64,000 nt of DNA from Guptibacillus hwajinpoensis. GTDB lineage: Bacteria; Bacillota; Bacilli; Bacillales; Bacillaceae_O. A program made the translations under genes and the position numbers. Location of the stretch: positions 61,155-125,154 of the forward strand of contig JAENYN010000004.1 of NCBI GenBank assembly GCA_016841765.1. Reading direction: 5' to 3'. Positions within the stretch are counted from its first letter, which is position 1; the number at the start of each line of letters is the position of its first letter. This document shows positions 61,625 through 64,000 of this stretch, in pieces. The notes below the pieces were generated by a model, which was not told the origin of the DNA, searched no databases, and was given only the letters and a program-made list of their open reading frames with translations.

Positions 61625-63805
61625 TCAATTCACCGCAAACCTCCCCAACACATTCTTCACAACCTGCGCAAGCTTCACATCTTCCGCCAGCGAACCGGTA
61701 AACGTCAGGGATCCGGCCGAGAAAACGCCGCCGCCTGATGGGGTGTCATAGTAGACCATTTCAGCACCACCGTTGTCAGGGTTGGTTCCTTTGGCCAGCA
61801 AAACGGTATTGGATGGTGTGTACCCGGTCCGTTTGTCCGTTTCCCAGCCGGAAGCACTCTGGTTGCCTACACCGGCGCTTCCGATCAAGTCGCCGTTGCG
61901 AAGTCCGGTATTTTTGAAAATCCAGTGGCCGGCGTTCGTCACTTTATAAGGCTTGAACGTTCCATAACCGGAACGGGTGTAGGCGACACCAAGGTACCGG
62001 GATTCCGGCCTGGAAAGGTTGCGCCATAATCCGCCGGGCTCATTCACGAATGTATGCCTGCTGTAGTCTTTCCTGACTTCAATCTGCTTATCTTTTACAG
62101 CCACTTTCCAGTAGAGGCTGTTGGCTGACAAATTCAGGACATTGCCGCCGTTATTCACAAAAGAAAGGAAGCCGTCATGCATCGGTTTTGACCAGTATTC
62201 ACTGTGTGAATTCAAGACTAGTGTTTTATAAGATTTAAGCAGTGAAGGCTGTTTATGCAAGTCATACTCTGTGATGACATCATACGCATAATTGTTCTGC
62301 TCGAGCCAGGCAAGCAGGAGTTTTTCTTCAAACGGCAGATGCACGGTGCCTTCGTATGGATTTGCCGACGGATTAGGACGGTTCATGGAAATGATCTCCG
62401 AAGTCCTTTTCCCTGATCCGTCGTCGACTGAATACCGGTAAAAAGAAGCTCCGCCCCATGTATTATAGGCTTCCCATGTGAACGTATTTGCCAGTACGGC
62501 CAATTTCGGTTTTGAGGCAGAGGCGTTTTTCACCACAAATATGATATAAAATTCATTGCCGCTTCCATCATGCACCCTGGCGCCGTATAACCTGCTTTTC
62601 CAGTCGGCAGGGACTTTATAGCTGAAGGTCGTTTTCCAGTCTGTCCCTTCACGGAAATCGTACTTCTGGTAATTTTGCTTCATACCCGCCAGGGAAGGAA
62701 CAGAGTGAACGGTCTGTTCTTCTTTACCGAATCTTATTAGGTCCATGCCGTACGCCGGCTGGCTCGTATGGATTTTAAAACTGATTGTCTCGCCGGGGAA
62801 ATAAGAAGGCTTGTCTGTATAGCCTTCTATGCCGTGGGTATTGTCAATTGTCAGCGCAGATGCAAACTTGTTCAAAATATCTTCCTGAACCGAAGCGGTG
62901 CCCCCGAATATCGAGAAATCGCTGATCCCCTTTTCCTGGATCAGGCTTCTGGTTGTATCAGGAAGGCGGTTCGGCCATGTCAGCAAGATCGGCGCGTTGT
63001 TTTTAGCAGCAAGTACCGAGCCGGTCAGGGCATCCGCAAAGGTGAGCCCGGTTGCCATATAAGCTTTTTCTGTGGACATTTCCAGCTGCTTCACGATATT
63101 GACCGATACCTCGAATCTGTCTTTCCCGCCAATTCTTTCCGGCTGAGGCAAAAGACTGGCGACGGCCGGGCCGACACTTCCTTCACCGCCGGAGATAATC
63201 GTACGGGTGACAGCTTTTTCTGTTAACGCCTGTTGAGTGGCGGAAGGAAGGCGGTCTTTGGTTGTCAGCAAAATCGGATAGCCATGTTGAGCTGCATAAG
63301 GTGCGATCGAAAGCGCATCGGAAAAAACGAGACCATAAGCAATGACAGCTGCTTCAGAATCAGCCATTTCCTGTGACACCCGGTAAGCGACCTCAAACCG
63401 GTCTTTGCCGCCAAGCCGCTGAACTGCCAATCCCAATTTTTTGAGTTCTGCAGACACAGTATCAGAAACACTTGCAGTCCCGCCGACAATAATCGCCTGC
63501 TTCGCCTTCAGCCTAACGATTTCTTCCCGCGTTGCCGCAGTCAGCTGGCCGCTTTGCGTTAATAAAATCGGCCCATCCTTTTGATAGGCAAGCGGAGTAG
63601 CAGCCAGGGCATCGGCAAATGCCAGGTAATTGGCGACCACAACAGTACCGGAACCTTCCGGCCAGCCTTCCTTTGAAACATTCACCGCCACCTCAAACCG
63701 GTCCTGGCCACCAAAACGGGGCACTTCGGCTGCCTGTGCAGCCCCGGCCCATAGAAAAATAGAAAAGAAAAAAAGAAACACAACAGCTGCTGTTTGCTTA
63801 TTCAC
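61625..63805 (-). CDS. Secreted cell-wall-binding protein: three CWB2 repeats and a dimethylformamidase-like C-terminus
   Basis: The 726-residue surface protein has a signal peptide (about 1-26, ending AQAAE) and three CWB2 repeats (about 28-118, 120-212 and 215-315) with RFGGQDRFEVAVNVS, LGGKDRFEVAYRVSQ and IGGKDRFEVSVNIV starts; such repeats anchor proteins to anionic wall polymers. From about 400 on, with SKPKLAVLANTFTWEAYNTW, the part resembles the C-terminal domain of the N,N-dimethylformamidase beta subunit; catalysis there is not shown. GTG 63805 follows CTGGGGGA on the minus strand. Single gene, next to family B palindromes on both sides. Confidence 0.87.
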   Translation of the reverse strand: MNKQTAAVVFLFFFSIFLWAGAAQAAEVPRFGGQDRFEVAVNVSKEGWPEGSGTVVVANYLAFADALAATPLAYQKDGPILLTQSGQLTAATREEIVRLKAKQAIIVGGTASVSDTVSAELKKLGLAVQRLGGKDRFEVAYRVSQEMADSEAAVIAYGLVFSDALSIAPYAAQHGYPILLTTKDRLPSATQQALTEKAVTRTIISGGEGSVGPAVASLLPQPERIGGKDRFEVSVNIVKQLEMSTEKAYMATGLTFADALTGSVLAAKNNAPILLTWPNRLPDTTRSLIQEKGISDFSIFGGTASVQEDILNKFASALTIDNTHGIEGYTDKPSYFPGETISFKIHTSQPAYGMDLIRFGKEEQTVHSVPSLAGMKQNYQKYDFREGTDWKTTFSYKVPADWKSRLYGARVHDGSGNEFYIIFVVKNASASKPKLAVLANTFTWEAYNTWGGASFYRYSVDDGSGKRTSEIISMNRPNPSANPYEGTVHLPFEEKLLLAWLEQNNYAYDVITEYDLHKQPSLLKSYKTLVLNSHSEYWSKPMHDGFLSFVNNGGNVLNLSANSLYWKVAVKDKQIEVRKDYSRHTFVNEPGGLWRNLSRPESRYLGVAYTRSGYGTFKPYKVTNAGHWIFKNTGLRNGDLIGSAGVGNQSASGWETDKRTGYTPSNTVLLAKGTNPDNGGAEMVYYDTPSGGGVFSAGSLTFTGSLAEDVKLAQVVKNVLGRFAVN

Positions 63806-63948
63806 TTGTCGTTCCCCCAGTATACTGTTTTTTTATGTAAATAACTTCCATGACAATATTAGCAAATTTAATAGGTAAATAGTGTCGTTGTTTGACAGGT
63901 ATTGCAAAATTATAGGTTGGTGGTCACAAAGTGGACAAAATAATGCGT

Positions 63949-64000
63949 AAAGGGTGCCTGACCCCCGGCGCTTTAAAGCGCCGGGGGTCAGGCACCCTTT
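63949..64000. repeat. Perfect 52-base palindrome at the window end, repeat family B
   Basis: The 26 bases from AAAGGGTGCCTGACCCCC onward are followed directly by their exact reverse complement, ending at the last base of the window. It is the third family B copy here and lies upstream of the CWB2 gene, probably at the end of a gene outside the window. Confidence 0.9.

Overview
The window looks like a chromosomal segment of a flagellated, endospore-forming Gram-positive bacterium of the Bacillaceae type. The main reason is the block spoIIID - mbl - flhO - flhP - (small membrane protein) - fabZ at 8.0-12.0 kb, which has the gene order of Bacillus subtilis. Also typical are strong AGGAGG-type ribosome binding sites, GTG/TTG starts, cre-like CcpA sites, lipoprotein-type binding proteins, a CWB2 cell-wall protein and dispersed intergenic palindromes of Bacillus style. 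G+C looks intermediate by eye (not computed), and the stretch around 45.1-48 kb looks richer in A+T than the rest. No rRNA, tRNA, CRISPR array, prophage or transposase gene was seen.

Layout. (1) 0-7.7 kb: the end of a membrane protein, a DUF1028 protein, a YczE-type membrane protein, and a two-subunit sodium/solute symporter followed by a cNMP/CBS/DUF294 protein and a DnaQ-like exonuclease. (2) 8.0-12.0 kb: the conserved sporulation, cell-shape, flagellar and fatty-acid block, with a near-consensus sigma-E promoter before spoIIID and a sigma-D promoter before flhO. (3) 12.3-13.9 kb: an oxidoreductase and an acidic lipoprotein. (4) 14.1-29.1 kb: a galactoside locus made of galK-galE-galT, an ABC sugar importer without its own ATPase, galactosidases of three families (GH35, GH36, GH42), a mutarotase and a LacI-type regulator. 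(5) 29.7-31.9 kb: a secreted metalloprotease. (6) 32.2-45.0 kb: a second ABC importer with a YesM/YesN-like two-component system, GH1, a ROK kinase, GH4, mannonate dehydratase and an MFS transporter. This reads as a non-PTS route for beta-glucosides in which a cytoplasmic kinase makes the phosphosugar. (7) 45.1-61.5 kb: a nickel-type transporter, a PrpR-like regulator, a DUF1537 acid-sugar kinase, a TRAP transporter, a PdxA-family dehydrogenase, a LarA-family racemase/epimerase, two dehydrogenases, the nickel-pincer cofactor genes larE, larB, larC1 and larC2, and a convergent FAH-family gene. (8) 61.6-63.8 kb: a CWB2 surface protein with a dimethylformamidase-like C-terminus.

The most interesting system is region 7. 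TRAP uptake, a DUF1537 kinase and a PdxA2-like dehydrogenase form the known route from a four-carbon acid sugar (D-threonate type) through its 4-phosphate to dihydroxyacetone phosphate. Here a divergent LarA homologue and a complete set of nickel-pincer cofactor genes lie directly downstream in the same orientation. The inference is that a nickel-dependent C2 epimerase funnels a stereoisomer such as erythronate into the kinase/PdxA pathway. The regulator is odd: it has a PrpR_N sensor domain, but its AAA+ domain lacks the GAFTGA loop and recognisable Walker motifs, and a sigma-A-like promoter with an overlapping cre site precedes the operon.

Two families of intergenic palindromes (core TTGCCTGGCAA and core GGTGCCTGACCCCC) recur mainly at gene ends. 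All three binding-protein-dependent transporter operons carry a strong hairpin between the binding-protein gene and the permease genes.
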